A stretch of DNA of 64,000 nucleotides from Halogranum amylolyticum (GCF_900110465.1 NZ_FODV01000002.1:372001-436000), one strand, 5' to 3'; positions 24,141-33,466 are shown, counted from the stretch's first letter. Notes: generated from the sequence alone by a model not told the origin. Translations and numbers: made by a program.

Positions 24141-26639
24141 ATGAGTCGAGGCCCCGAACTGATCATCACGGAGAAAGACAACGCCGCGAGGCGAATCGCG
24201 GCCATTCTCAGCGGCGACTCCGCCGAGGCCGAGCGGATGAACGGCGTCAACGTCTACAAGTGGGGTGGGAAGCGCTGTATCGGCCTGTCCGGCCACGTCG
24301 TCGGCGTCGACTTCCCGCCGGAGTACAACGACTGGCGGGACGTCGAACCGGTCGAGCTCATCGACGCCCCCATCGACAAACAGCCGACACAGGAGAGCAT
24401 CGTCGCCGCGCTCCGACGACTCGCACGGAAGGCGGGGCGGGTCGTCATCGCGACCGACTACGACCGCGAGGGAGAGTTGATCGGGAAGGAGGCGTACGAA
24501 CTCGTCCGTGAGGTCAACGAGGAGGTCCCCGTCGACCGCGTGCGTTTCTCGTCTATCACGAAACGCGAGGTGACCGAGGCGTTCGAAAACCGCGACGACC
24601 TCGACTTCGATCTGGCCGCTGCTGGCGAGGCGCGACAGGTCATCGACCTCGTGTGGGGGGCGGCGCTCACGCGCTTCCTCTCGCTGTCGGCGCGGCAGCT
24701 CGGCAACGACTTCATCTCGGTCGGCCGAGTACAGGGGCCGACGTTGAAGCTCATCGTCGACCGCGAACGCGAGATCGACGCGTTCGACCCCGAGGACTAC
24801 TGGGAGCTGTTTGCGGGTCTGGAGAAGGATAGCGACGCGTTCGAGGCGCAGTACTTCTATCTCGACGAGGACGGCAACGAAGCCGAGCGCGTCTGGGACG
24901 AAGACGCCGCACAGGAGGCCTACGAGACGCTCCAGAGCGAGTCGACGGCGACGGTCACCTCCGTCAGGCGGCGGACGCGGACGGACGAACCGCCCGCGCC
25001 GTTCAACACGACGCAGTTCATCCGCGCCGCCGGTTCTATCGGCTACTCAGCCCAGCGGGCGATGAGCATCGCCGAAGACCTCTACACGGCCGGGTACGTC
25101 ACCTACCCCCGAACGGACAACACGCACTACCCCGAGGATCTCGACCCGCGGGAACTGCTCGACGCGTTCACCGGGAGTCGGCAGTTCGGCGAGGACGCCG
25201 AGTCGCTGCTCGAACAGGAGGAGATCGAACCGACCGCGGGCGAGAAGGAGACCACCGACCACCCCCCGATCCACCCGACGGGCGAGCTCCCGTCCGCGTC
25301 GGATCTCTCGGAGGACGAACGCGAGGTGTACGAACTCGTCGTCCGGCGCTTCTTCGCGACGGTCGCCGAGGCCGCGAAGTGGGAGCATCTGCGCGTCGTC
25401 GCCGACGTCGCCGGCCTCTCGCTGAAGGCCAACGGGAAGCGCCTCATCGAGGAGGGCTACCACGCGGTCTACCCGTACTTCAACAACACCGAGAGCTTCG
25501 TGCCGGACGTCGAGGAGGGTGAGGAGCTCGCAGTCACCGACACCCGCATCGAGGCCAAGCAGACCCAGCCGCCGCGGCGCTACGGCCAGTCGCGACTCAT
25601 CGAGACGATGGAACAGATGGGCATCGGGACGAAAGCGACGCGCCACGACGTCATCCAGAAGCTCTACGACCGCGGCTACATCGAGTCGGATCCGCCGAAG
25701 CCGACGCGGTTGGCGCGGGCGGTCGTCAAGGCCGGCGAGGACTTCGCTGACCTCATCGTCAGCGAGGAGATGACCGCCCAACTCGAGGAGGATATGCTCG
25801 CCATCGCCGACGGCGAGGCCGACTACGAGGACGTCACCGACGAGTCCCGCGAGATGCTCCAGCAGGTGTTCGAGGGGCTGATGGAGAACAGCGAGGAGCT
25901 GGGTTCACAGCTCAAGGAGTCGCTGAAGGCGGACAAGACGCTCGGGCCGTGTCCGGAGTGCGGCGAGGACCTCCTCGTTCGGAAGTCCCGACACGGCTCG
26001 TACTTCGTCGGCTGTGACGGCTACCCCGACTGCACCTACACGCTCCCGCTGCCGTCGACCGGCAAACCGCTCATCCTCGAGGATACCTGCGAGGAGCACG
26101 ACCTCCACGAGGTGAAGATGCTCGCCGGCCGGAAGACGTTCACCCACGGTTGTCCGCAGTGTAAGGCCGACGAGGCCGACGAACAGGAGGACGAGGTGAT
26201 CGGTGTCTGTCCCGAATGCGGCGAGGAGCACGGCGGCGAGCTCGCGATCAAACAGCTCCGCTCCGGCTCGCGGCTCGTGGGCTGTACGCGCTACCCCGAC
26301 TGCGACTACTCGCTACCGCTGCCCCGGCGCGGGGAGATCGAAATCACCGACGAAGAGTGTGAGGAGCACGGGCTGCCACATCTGGTCGTCCACTCGGGCG
26401 ACGAGCCGTGGGAACTCGGCTGTCCCATCTGCAACTACCGCGAGTATCAGGCCCGTCAGGCGGGCGGGTCGGAGCTGGAGTCGATCCAAGGAATCGGCGA
26501 GAAGACCGCCGAGAAACTGAAGGAGGCCGGTATCGAGGACGTCCCCGGGCTGAAGGAGTCGGACCCCGACGACGTCGCGGCGAAGGTGAGCGGCGTCGGC
26601 GCCGACACGGTGCGGAAGTGGCAGGCGAGTGCGGATTGA
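24141..26639 (+). CDS. topA: DNA topoisomerase I (type IA)
   Basis: Relaxes negatively supercoiled DNA by single-strand passage. The 832-residue protein has an N-terminal TOPRIM domain (E11 in ITEKDN; TDYDRE with acidic residues at 106, 108 and 110), the catalytic tyrosine Y322 in GYVTYPRTDNTHYP, and three C-terminal zinc-ribbon repeats of the form CPECG...GCxxYPDCxYxLPLP (from about residue 610). It ends with a helix-hairpin-helix, IQGIGEKTAEKLKEAGIEDV, an addition seen in euryarchaeal forms. All catalytic elements are intact. It is followed by a T-rich stretch and a long spacer. Confidence 0.96.
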   Translation: MSRGPELIITEKDNAARRIAAILSGDSAEAERMNGVNVYKWGGKRCIGLSGHVVGVDFPPEYNDWRDVEPVELIDAPIDKQPTQESIVAALRRLARKAGRVVIATDYDREGELIGKEAYELVREVNEEVPVDRVRFSSITKREVTEAFENRDDLDFDLAAAGEARQVIDLVWGAALTRFLSLSARQLGNDFISVGRVQGPTLKLIVDREREIDAFDPEDYWELFAGLEKDSDAFEAQYFYLDEDGNEAERVWDEDAAQEAYETLQSESTATVTSVRRRTRTDEPPAPFNTTQFIRAAGSIGYSAQRAMSIAEDLYTAGYVTYPRTDNTHYPEDLDPRELLDAFTGSRQFGEDAESLLEQEEIEPTAGEKETTDHPPIHPTGELPSASDLSEDEREVYELVVRRFFATVAEAAKWEHLRVVADVAGLSLKANGKRLIEEGYHAVYPYFNNTESFVPDVEEGEELAVTDTRIEAKQTQPPRRYGQSRLIETMEQMGIGTKATRHDVIQKLYDRGYIESDPPKPTRLARAVVKAGEDFADLIVSEEMTAQLEEDMLAIADGEADYEDVTDESREMLQQVFEGLMENSEELGSQLKESLKADKTLGPCPECGEDLLVRKSRHGSYFVGCDGYPDCTYTLPLPSTGKPLILEDTCEEHDLHEVKMLAGRKTFTHGCPQCKADEADEQEDEVIGVCPECGEEHGGELAIKQLRSGSRLVGCTRYPDCDYSLPLPRRGEIEITDEECEEHGLPHLVVHSGDEPWELGCPICNYREYQARQAGGSELESIQGIGEKTAEKLKEAGIEDVPGLKESDPDDVAAKVSGVGADTVRKWQASAD

Positions 26640-26661
26640 GAGCGTGAAGCTCTAGTCGGCG

Positions 26662-26667
26662 TTTTTT
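26662..26667 (+). terminator. T-run terminator after topA
   Basis: Six consecutive T residues 23 nt after the topA stop codon. Archaeal transcription ends at such U-rich stretches without needing a hairpin. It is the longest T run near a gene end in this part of the window. Confidence 0.4.
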
Positions 26668-26887
26668 GTCGCGAGTCGTCGGACGTAGTGTTGATTGGTT
26701 TCGTCTGACACTTGGAGCACATCTTGAAAGCCCCTGCACGCTCGTGACTCCGCGAACCGCGCTGTGCGCCGCAGTCGCTTCACTCCTTGCGGTGCTTGCG
26801 GGTTCGGGCCGACGAGCGTACAGCCCCTTTCTATCCCACCCACAGCAACCGATTCGCTCACTCGCACTGCTCGTTCGCTCATCCCTT

Positions 26888-26906
26888 GCGAGAGCGAAGC
26901 TCTCGC
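26888..26906. repeat. Perfect hairpin in the topA-GGGPS spacer
   Basis: GCGAGAGC and GCTCTCGC flank a GAA loop: 8-bp perfect stem. Near identical in design to the hairpin in PhzF (GAGACGC-GAA-GCGTCTC on its coding strand), so both may belong to one family of short palindromic elements. Confidence 0.5.
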
Positions 26907-27096
26907 CGCCCCTCACTCGCTCACGCTCGTGAAGACCTCGCAGGAGTATCACGCGCCGTGGCTGACGGTTGCATCTTGTGTGGCCCACTCTCCAAGAACA
27001 CCGCGCACTCCACGGCTTCTCCGCCGACTGAGCGTCGCTACCGTACCACTCGCCGATTCGCACCCTTTTTCATCCCCTCACGGAGTATAGCCCCCA

Positions 27097-27819
27097 ATGA
27101 CTGCTCCCTGGACAGACTGGGACCACATCACCAAGATCGACCCGGACAAAGATCTCGTCGAGGGCGAGACGTTCGAAGACGTCTGTGCGACCGGCACCGA
27201 CGCCCTCGAGATCGGCGGCACGCTCGACATGACCGAAGAGAAGATGGAACGCGTCGTCGACGCCTGTGCGAAGTACGACGTCCCCATCTATCAGGAGCCG
27301 TCGAACCCCGGCGTCGTCATCGACGACGACGCCCTCGACGGCTATCTCATCCCGACGGTGTTCAACGCGAAGGACTCCTTCTGGGTCACCGGCGCGCACA
27401 AGGAGTGGGTCCGCATCGAGGACGGCCTCGACTGGGACCGCACCCACACCGAGGCGTACATCGTGCTCAACCCCGACTCCTCCGTGGCGGAGTACACCGA
27501 GGCCGACTGCGACCAGAACGCCGACGACGTCGCCTCCTTCGCCCGCGTCGCCGAGAAGATGTTCGGCCAAGAGATCGTCTACGTCGAGTACTCCGGCACC
27601 TACGGCGACCCCGAGAAGGTCGGTGCCGCTCACGACGCGCTGGAGGAGTCGACGCTGTTCTACGGCGGCGGCATCCACGACTACGAGACAGCCTACGAGA
27701 TGGGAGGCAACGCGGACGTCGTCGTCGTCGGCAACCTCCTGCACGACGAGGGCGTCGACGCGGTCCGAGAGACGGTCGAGGGCGTCACCGACGCTCACGC
27801 CGAACTGGCCGAACCCTGA
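27097..27819 (+). CDS. Geranylgeranylglyceryl phosphate synthase
   Basis: Joins geranylgeranyl-PP to the sn-3 hydroxyl of glycerol-1-phosphate, the first ether bond of archaeal membrane lipids. The 240-residue TIM-barrel protein has the family's opening [10 protein letters not shown], the [17 protein letters not shown] segment that lines the prenyl groove, [27 protein letters not shown] and the C-terminal phosphate-binding [14 protein letters not shown] ... [10 protein letters not shown]. Length fits group I enzymes of Euryarchaeota. A T-rich box (CTTTTTCAT near 27063-27072) lies about 28 nt before the ATG. Confidence 0.93.
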   Translation: MTAPWTDWDHITKIDPDKDLVEGETFEDVCATGTDALEIGGTLDMTEEKMERVVDACAKYDVPIYQEPSNPGVVIDDDALDGYLIPTVFNAKDSFWVTGAHKEWVRIEDGLDWDRTHTEAYIVLNPDSSVAEYTEADCDQNADDVASFARVAEKMFGQEIVYVEYSGTYGDPEKVGAAHDALEESTLFYGGGIHDYETAYEMGGNADVVVVGNLLHDEGVDAVRETVEGVTDAHAELAEP

Positions 27820-27884
27820 GCGGCGGTCGGTCGTCCGTCACGTCTCCGACCCGCGAGTCGGGTTCCGAGCAGTGTCGCTTCTCG

Positions 27885-28400
27885 CTACGCGCCGTTCGGG
27901 TCCGAATCGGAGGCCTGTTCCTCCCCGGGCGACGTCGTGTCCTGTCCGAACCAGTAGAACGGGCAGGAGTACTCGTTGTGGACCAGTTCCTCTTCGACGA
28001 TCTCGAGGCCGAGTTTCGAGAGGTCGCGTCCGATACGGCTGAGGTCGTCGCTGTCGCGGCCGACCGCGACGACGTGGAGGTTCTCCTCGCCGGTCATCAG
28101 TTCGCGGACGGAGACGACGCCGGGGACGTCCATCGCCTCGCGTGCGAGCTGTTCGCGCTTAGGAATCGGCGCGGTACAGAAGATGATCGTGAACAGCTGG
28201 TAGCCGACGAGCTCGTAGTCGATGTCGAGATGCGTCCCCTGGATGACGCCGTCGCTCTCGAGGCGGCCGATCCGGTTCCGAACCGTGCTCGGCGACACGC
28301 CGTAGTCCTCTGCGATCTCTGCGGCCGACGTACTCCGTGCGTTCTGCTGGAGGCGGTACACGATGTACCGGTCGAGTTCGTCCAACTCGCGGTTCGGCAT
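27885..28400 (-). CDS. Lrp/AsnC-family transcriptional regulator
   Basis: A 171-residue DNA-binding regulator. The N-terminal winged HTH (LDELDRYIVYRLQQNARS through STVRNRIGRLESDGVI, about residues 6-53) is of AsnC type, and the C terminus has the RAM ligand-binding domain (LFTIIFCTAP ... PGVVSVRELMTGEENLHVVAVG, about 69-120) plus an extra acidic tail. It lies 41 nt downstream of the APC transporter on the same strand, so it probably belongs to that transcript and could sense an amino acid carried by it. The AT-rich dyad before the transporter is a candidate binding site. Confidence 0.88.
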   Translation of the reverse strand: MPNRELDELDRYIVYRLQQNARSTSAAEIAEDYGVSPSTVRNRIGRLESDGVIQGTHLDIDYELVGYQLFTIIFCTAPIPKREQLAREAMDVPGVVSVRELMTGEENLHVVAVGRDSDDLSRIGRDLSKLGLEIVEEELVHNEYSCPFYWFGQDTTSPGEEQASDSDPNGA

Positions 28401-28441
28401 ACCCTGTCAGGTGGCCCGGTCGCTGAAAGCGTTTGTGTTCC

Positions 28442-30667
28442 CTAGAGCAGCTTTCGTTCGAGTCTGCGGCCGAGCCACCCCGGCGTCGTCTCCTCGCGGG
28501 GACGGACGAGCACCGAGGGGCAGTCGACGGCGACGGAGACGGAGTCGCTTCCCGTGACCAGGAGGTCGGTCTCGCCGGTCTCGAGATCGGAGGCTCCACT
28601 CTCCGGGAGGAGGAACCCGGTCCGGACGGGCGACGAACAGAGACTCGCGATCTCCTCGTGGTAGTCGTCAATAGCGTGTCGCTGGCCCTCGGAACCGAAC
28701 TCGTCGACGACGTACTCGAAGCGGATCTCCGCGTCGTGTGCGGTCGCGATCGCGTCCGCGATCGCCACCTTCGCCGGGTCGTACGGCCCCTCGTCGGTGA
28801 CGACCGAGACGACGTCGATCCGACCGAGACCGGCGTCGTCGACGTCGAGTTCGCCGTTCGTCGCCGGATCGCTGACGTCGACCGAGCCAGCGGGGTCGAC
28901 GAGCACCGCGTCGCAGTCAGTGTGAGCGAGTACCCACTCGACGTCGGAGCCGAACAGCCGCTCCCGGAGTCCGTCGGGCTCGGTCTCCATGACCAGCACG
29001 TCGACACCGGTCGACTCGACGTGGTGGGCGAGCGCGTGTCGGGTGTCGTGGCTGACGACCTCGCTCACGCGGACGGGGACGTCGAAGTCGTCGGTCATCG
29101 CGTCGGTCCGTTCCTCGAACTCGACGTCTGCGGGCGACTGCGCCGTCGCGGCGTCGAGCGGTACCTGGTCTGCGACGTGGTCGAACCGAACCACGGAGAC
29201 GCTCCCGTGCTGTGGACGTGCGAGGTCCGCTGCGACCTCGACGAGCGTCCGTTCGTTCGAGCGGTTCATCTCTTCGGGGACGGCGACCAGCACCTCGTAG
29301 CCGCCGGTCGCGGGCGTGACTGCCTCACGAGTGCGTTCGACGGCTTGACTGCCGAGTTCGCGCCGGATGGCGTCGACGGCGGCCCCCTCGCGGTCGACGC
29401 GACTCCGACCGTACGCGAGATACCACGCGATGCCGACGACGGTGATGACGACGGCACCGACGAGCGGGACCGTCCCCATCTGCGTGAGCAGGAGGAGGCC
29501 GCTGCCGACGCCGAACAGTTGGACCCACGGGTACAGCGGTGCGTGGAACTCGGGTTCGTACTCCATCGCGCCCCGACGGAACGCGACGAGCGCCACGTTG
29601 ACCAGGATGAACACGAGGATCTGGAACGCGCTCGCCAACTTCGCGATGTCCGCGATGGGGACGAACGCGATGAGCAGGAGGAGCACCACACCGGTGACGG
29701 TGATGGAGGTACTGGGGGTGCCGAACCGGTCGCTGATCTCACCCAGCGACGGCGGCGCGAGGTTGTCGCGACTCATCGCGAAGGGGTACCGCGAGGAGGA
29801 GAGCACGCCCGCGTTGGCCGTGCTCACGAGTGCGAGCAGCGCGGCGACGACGACGGCGAGGACGCCGACCGTCCCGAGTGTGGCGTCGGCCGCGACCGCC
29901 ATCGGTGCGCTGGAGTCGCTGAGCGACCCCGGTTCGGTGACGCCCAGCATCACGAACACGATGAGCACGTACAGCACCGTCGTGAAGGCGAGCGAGCCGA
30001 GGATGCCGAGCGGGATGTTCCTACCGGGGTCCTCGATCTCCTCGGCGACGCTGGCGATCTTCGTGACGCCCGCGTAGGAGACGAACACCAGCCCCGTCGC
30101 CTCGAGGATGCCGCCGGCACCGCTGTCGAAGAACCCGTCGTAGTACGCCATCTCGACGCTCGGGACGCCGCCGAGGGCGAACCACCCCAGCGCGACGAGC
30201 ATCACGGCGACGATGGCGATCTGTAGCTGACCGGTCTGCTTCGCACCGAGGACGTTGACGACGACGAGCAGCGCCGCCAGCGCCAGCGCCAGCGGCGTCG
30301 TGATGCTCTGGGGGACGTCGAACAGGTACAGGAGATACGGGACGCCACCGACGAGCGCCAGCGCACCCTTGAACGACAGCGCGAACCACGTCCCCGCACC
30401 GGCGACCGTTCCCAGCAACGGCCCCATCCCACGTTCGATGAACAGATACGTGCCGCCGGATTCGGGCATGGCGGTCGCCATCTCGGACTTCGAGAGCGCC
30501 GCCGGCACCACCAACAGTCCGGCGATGAGATACGCGAGCACCACCGCCGGCCCGGCGATGTCGGCGGCGAGGGCAGGGAGGATGAAGATGCCGCTGCCGA
30601 TCATCGCACCGATGCTGATCGCGAGCACCGATAACAGCCCCAGGTCGCGTTCGAGGCTCTTCGGCAC
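28442..30667 (-). CDS. APC amino-acid permease fused to two USP domains
   Basis: A 741-residue fusion. Residues 1 to about 430 form a 12-helix APC-superfamily permease (LLSVLAISIGAMIGSGIFIL, the consensus helix 1 with its GSGIF substrate loop; later VFVSYAGVTKIASVAEE). Residues from about 445 form two universal-stress-protein-like units (GGYEVLVAVPEEMNRSNERT and DVVSVVTDEGPYDPAKVAIA), each ending in a VLV(D/R)P strand. The GTG start at 30667 is preceded by a good Shine-Dalgarno (GGGAGGTGA) and overlaps the stop of a short upstream frame. Such fusions are common in haloarchaea and may gate transport by nucleotide or stress state; substrate unknown. Confidence 0.88.
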   Translation of the reverse strand: MPKSLERDLGLLSVLAISIGAMIGSGIFILPALAADIAGPAVVLAYLIAGLLVVPAALSKSEMATAMPESGGTYLFIERGMGPLLGTVAGAGTWFALSFKGALALVGGVPYLLYLFDVPQSITTPLALALAALLVVVNVLGAKQTGQLQIAIVAVMLVALGWFALGGVPSVEMAYYDGFFDSGAGGILEATGLVFVSYAGVTKIASVAEEIEDPGRNIPLGILGSLAFTTVLYVLIVFVMLGVTEPGSLSDSSAPMAVAADATLGTVGVLAVVVAALLALVSTANAGVLSSSRYPFAMSRDNLAPPSLGEISDRFGTPSTSITVTGVVLLLLIAFVPIADIAKLASAFQILVFILVNVALVAFRRGAMEYEPEFHAPLYPWVQLFGVGSGLLLLTQMGTVPLVGAVVITVVGIAWYLAYGRSRVDREGAAVDAIRRELGSQAVERTREAVTPATGGYEVLVAVPEEMNRSNERTLVEVAADLARPQHGSVSVVRFDHVADQVPLDAATAQSPADVEFEERTDAMTDDFDVPVRVSEVVSHDTRHALAHHVESTGVDVLVMETEPDGLRERLFGSDVEWVLAHTDCDAVLVDPAGSVDVSDPATNGELDVDDAGLGRIDVVSVVTDEGPYDPAKVAIADAIATAHDAEIRFEYVVDEFGSEGQRHAIDDYHEEIASLCSSPVRTGFLLPESGASDLETGETDLLVTGSDSVSVAVDCPSVLVRPREETTPGWLGRRLERKLL

Positions 30668-30762
30668 TACGTCTCACCTCCCCGCTCTGGCGGATCTCCG
30701 AACGCCGGGGTGAGTGATGTGGTGACTGTCCTCCCGTCGTCGAGGGCTCTGTCGTGACTCAT
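30667..30762 (-). CDS. Leaderless 31-residue upstream ORF of the APC gene
   Basis: A short frame, MSHDRALDDGRTVTTSLTPA and 11 more residues, ending TAG with the G shared by the GTG start of the APC gene. Its ATG at 30762 is about 26 nt after a TATA-like GATAAAAC on the minus strand, so it would be the first codon of the mRNA; the Shine-Dalgarno for the transporter lies inside its last codons. It looks like a translation-coupling leader rather than a functional protein. Not a known family. Confidence 0.45.
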   Translation of the reverse strand: MSHDRALDDGRTVTTSLTPAFGDPPERGGET

Positions 30763-30785
30763 AACGAATCGTCTCTCTATTAGGT

Positions 30786-30808
30786 TTTATCTGCTGAATC
30801 AAGATAAA
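30786..30808. promoter_or_regulatory. AT-rich dyad over the APC promoter
   Basis: A perfect 7-bp inverted repeat TTTATCT/AGATAAA separated by 9 nt. Its left arm overlaps the TATA-like box used by the leftward APC transcript (GATAAAAC on minus). Position and AT content fit an operator for a repressor such as the Lrp-type protein encoded at the end of the same unit. Confidence 0.45.
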
Positions 30809-30893
30809 GTAGCCGTTCTAGTTGCGTAATTGTCCTCTCCATAACGAACGTTGATGAACGAGTCCGGAGAGCGCAACGCCGTCGAATCGACCG

Positions 30894-30900
30894 TTTTTAA
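30894..30900 (+). promoter_or_regulatory. TATA-like box of aspS
   Basis: TTTTTAA centred about 29 nt before the ATG at 30926, supporting that start over in-frame ATGs at 30851, 30854 and 30911. Confidence 0.55.
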
Positions 30901-30925
30901 GCCCCGTACGATGAAACGAGCACAC

Positions 30926-32230
30926 ATGCAGGACCGAACGTACACCGCAGACGCCGAACCCGGTGACCACGTCAAAGTCGCCGGTTGGGTCCACGAGATC
31001 CGCGACCTCGGCGGCATCGCCTTCTTGATCCTCCGAGACAAGTCGGGGAAGATCCAGGTCAAGTTCGAGAAAGACGAGATGGACGAGGAGCTCGTCGAGA
31101 CGGGACTCGGCGTCCACCGAGAGAGCGTCGTCGTCGTCGAGGGCGACGTCGAGGAGGAGCCTCGCGCGCCGACGGGCGTCGAGGTCACGCCCGAGTCGGT
31201 CGAGGTGCTCGCCGACGCGGACCCCGAGCTCCCGCTCGATCCCTCCGGGAAAGTCGACGCCGAGCTCTCGACGCGGCTCGACAACCGGACGCTCGACCTC
31301 CGGAAGGACGAAGTGAAGGCGATCTTCGAGATCCGCGCGGAGGTGCTGCGCGCCGTCCGCGAGCAGTTCCGCGACTTCTACGCCACCGAGATCAACACGC
31401 CGAAGATCGTCGCCACGGGGACCGAAGGCGGCACCGAACTGTTCCCCATCACCTACTTCGGCAAGGAGGCGTTCATGAACCAGTCGCCGCAGCTGTTCAA
31501 GCAGCTGATGGTCGGCTCCGGCCTCGAGCGCGTCTTCGAGATCGGACCGATCTTCCGCGCCGAGGAGCACAACACGCCGCGACATCTCAACGAGGCGACC
31601 TCTATCGACTTCGAGTCGGCGTTCGCCGACCACACCGAGGCGATGGACGTCTGTGAGGCCGTCGTCAAGGCGGCCTACGAAGCAGTCGCCGAGAACTGCG
31701 AGGAAGAGCTGGAGGCGCTCGACCTGCAAGGCGAGTTCGAGGTTCCCGAGGGCGACTTCCCGCGTCTCAGCTACGAGGAGGCCATCGAGCGCATCAACGC
31801 GACGGGCGAACTCGACGAACAGCTCGTCTGGGGCGACGACCTCCCGACCGAGGGCGAGAAGGCGCTCGGCGACGACGTCGGCAGCCACTACTTCATCACC
31901 GACTGGCCCAGCGAGATCAAGCCGTTCTACATCAAGGACCACGACGACGACGAGCAGCTGTCGACGGGGTTCGACATGATGCACCCGACGATGGAGCTCG
32001 TCTCGGGCGGCCAGCGTGAGCACCGCTACGAACAGCTCGTCGAAGGCTTCGAACAGCAGGGGCTCGACCCCGAGTCGTTCGACTACTACACGAAGATGTT
32101 CAAGTACGGGATGCCCCCGCACGCCGGCTTCGGCCTCGGCGGCGAGCGACTCATCATGACGATGCTCGGCCTCGGCAACATCCGCGAGGCCGTGTTGTTC
32201 CCACGCGACAGGCAGCGACTGAGCCCGTAG
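30926..32230 (+). CDS. aspS: Aspartyl-tRNA synthetase, probably non-discriminating
   Basis: Class IIb synthetase of 434 residues that charges tRNA-Asp and, in archaea using GatCAB, also tRNA-Asn. The N-terminal OB-fold anticodon domain ([23 protein letters not shown], about 17-39) is followed by the catalytic core: motif 2 [17 protein letters not shown] and motif 3 [16 protein letters not shown] near the end. It lacks the bacterial insertion domain, as in other archaeal enzymes. gatB at 20.9 kb supports the tRNA-dependent asparagine route. The start [10 protein letters not shown] agrees with the TATA spacing. Confidence 0.94.
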   Translation: MQDRTYTADAEPGDHVKVAGWVHEIRDLGGIAFLILRDKSGKIQVKFEKDEMDEELVETGLGVHRESVVVVEGDVEEEPRAPTGVEVTPESVEVLADADPELPLDPSGKVDAELSTRLDNRTLDLRKDEVKAIFEIRAEVLRAVREQFRDFYATEINTPKIVATGTEGGTELFPITYFGKEAFMNQSPQLFKQLMVGSGLERVFEIGPIFRAEEHNTPRHLNEATSIDFESAFADHTEAMDVCEAVVKAAYEAVAENCEEELEALDLQGEFEVPEGDFPRLSYEEAIERINATGELDEQLVWGDDLPTEGEKALGDDVGSHYFITDWPSEIKPFYIKDHDDDEQLSTGFDMMHPTMELVSGGQREHRYEQLVEGFEQQGLDPESFDYYTKMFKYGMPPHAGFGLGGERLIMTMLGLGNIREAVLFPRDRQRLSP

Positions 32231-32263
32231 GGCGAAGGAGTCGCCTGAGCGTGGAAACAGGGA

Positions 32264-32280
32264 GCAAATCTCCGATTTGC
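32264..32280. repeat. Hairpin after aspS
   Basis: GCAAATC and GATTTGC around a TCC loop, a perfect 7-bp stem 34 nt after the aspS stop, next to a second smaller repeat (GGCGA/TCGCC, 32231-32245). Could be a transcript end structure or one of the short spacer palindromes seen elsewhere in the window. Confidence 0.4.
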
Positions 32281-32388
32281 GACCACGTTCCCGCGAGACC
32301 GTCAGCGCCTGTCGCCGTATAGCGACAGACCGACAAACGGTCGCACCACCGCGGTGCGTTTATGTTTCTCACGTCCGACACTACGACT

Positions 32389-32802
32389 ATGCATCGAGGA
32401 CCGTCTTCCCTCCGTGCCGACGGCGGAGCGGACGACGAGACGCCGCTGCAGGAGCTCGTCGCCGGCGTCGTCGTCGCCCTCGTCTTCCTCGTCGGCTTCG
32501 GCCTGTTGGCGGTCGGCTATCCGTGGTTCTGGGTCGCCTTCCCCGTCGGGTTCGCCGGCGTCCTCCCCGCGGCGCTCGCGCTCACGAAACTGTACGAGCG
32601 AAGCCAGAGGACGAACGACGCCGACGACGTCGGCGTCCCCGACGAGCGTGCCGACGCGTTGGCGACGCTCCGCGCCCGGTACGCCCGCGGCGAACTCGAC
32701 GAGGCGGAGTTCGAACGGCGACTAGAGCGACTGCTCGAGACCGAGAGCGTCGCCGACGCGAGCGAACACGTCGCTCGTGAGCGCGAGCGAGAGCGAGTCT
32801 GA
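32389..32802 (+). CDS. SHOCT-domain membrane protein
   Basis: A 137-residue protein with two hydrophobic segments (LVAGVVVALVFLVGFGLLAV, about 24-43, and a second at about 47-67) and a C-terminal SHOCT domain (ALATLRARYARGELDEAEFERRL at about 92-114), a short oligomerisation/protein-binding helix pair frequent at the ends of haloarchaeal membrane proteins. Function unknown. The ATG at 32389 is about 28 nt after a TATA-like TTTATG, so the upstream ATG at 32362 is not used here. Confidence 0.75.
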   Translation: MHRGPSSLRADGGADDETPLQELVAGVVVALVFLVGFGLLAVGYPWFWVAFPVGFAGVLPAALALTKLYERSQRTNDADDVGVPDERADALATLRARYARGELDEAEFERRLERLLETESVADASEHVARERERERV

Positions 32803-32853
32803 GAGCGCCGACGGCGACGGCCCGTCGGCCCGCTGTCTCGACGGCCACGTCGC

Positions 32854-32860
32854 TTTTTCC
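32854..32860 (+). promoter_or_regulatory. T-rich promoter element before the 32882 gene
   Basis: TTTTTCC centred about 27 nt before the ATG at 32882; it sets this start against the longer frame from 32777 that overlaps the SHOCT gene. Confidence 0.4.
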
Positions 32861-32881
32861 GTGTTGGCCCTTACGTCGCGT

Positions 32882-33466
32882 ATGGCCGAGTTCAACGATC
32901 ACGTGCTCGCGGAGGCGGGAGACCGCGGAGAGAAACTACTCGTCGACGATCTCGTCCTCCTCATCGAACGCCACGACGGCGGCACCGGCCCCGGCGTCGC
33001 CGTCGATCGGGTCGAGGCGTACGCCGAGAAACTGGCCGCACAGGACGCCCCCGTGAAGCCGGAGAAGGTCGGGCCTGCCATCGAGGAGCGCCGGATTGAC
33101 AGTTACCGCTGGGCGGCCGACGCGACCACGAGCGGCACCTGGTTCGGTTCCGGCACGCTCTACGACGTCGGCGACGGTCGCGTGAGCGTCCTCCCGGCGT
33201 ACTGGCACGACGAACTCGCCGGGGAGACCGATCTGACGCGCTATCTCGAACTGATCGCCGCCGACCTCGACGATAGCCGTGAGTTCGACAGCGGCGGCCC
33301 CGACACCGGCGTCCCCGAGACGCTGCTGGTGAACGCGGCGAGCGTCCTGAGCGACCTCCGGTGGCGCGAGGCACGGGCGCGACTAGCCGACCTCCGCGAG
33401 GAGGGGGTCGTCGCCGAATCGGCCGACCAACACCCCAACGCCCGCGTCCACCTCGACGACGAGTAA
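32882..33466 (+). CDS. Uncharacterised haloarchaeal protein, paralogue A
   Basis: A 194-residue acidic soluble protein of unknown function. It has IERH (about 27-30), AYAEKL (about 46-51) and the segment LYDVGDGRVSVLPAYWHDEL (about 92-111), all three of which recur in the same order in the protein at 37162-37689 (IERH, AYAERL, YYRVGDHVSAYPASWHDQY). The C-terminal third is predicted helical with LADLREEGVV. No catalytic motif or cofactor site is recognised. It precedes pantoate kinase but has its own promoter element. Confidence 0.7.
   Translation: MAEFNDHVLAEAGDRGEKLLVDDLVLLIERHDGGTGPGVAVDRVEAYAEKLAAQDAPVKPEKVGPAIEERRIDSYRWAADATTSGTWFGSGTLYDVGDGRVSVLPAYWHDELAGETDLTRYLELIAADLDDSREFDSGGPDTGVPETLLVNAASVLSDLRWREARARLADLREEGVVAESADQHPNARVHLDDE

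Larger units (their letters stand above)
26640..27096. other. Gene-free spacer between topA and GGGP synthase
   Basis: A 457-nt region with no supported gene on either strand. It starts with a likely topA terminator (T run), then has TTGAAAGCCCCTGCACGCTC and a series of CACTCGCT/GCTCGTTCGCTC-like motifs typical of haloarchaeal repetitive spacers, a perfect hairpin at 26888-26906, and finally the promoter of the GGGP synthase gene. Peptide frames through it are Ser/Arg-rich without acidic bias, unlike genes on either side. Base use is visibly less biased than in the coding regions. Confidence 0.6.

Noticed and set aside
26666..27090. Plus-strand ORFs in the topA-GGGPS spacer
   Set aside because: Ser/Arg-rich translations running through repeat-like DNA; no start signal or family.
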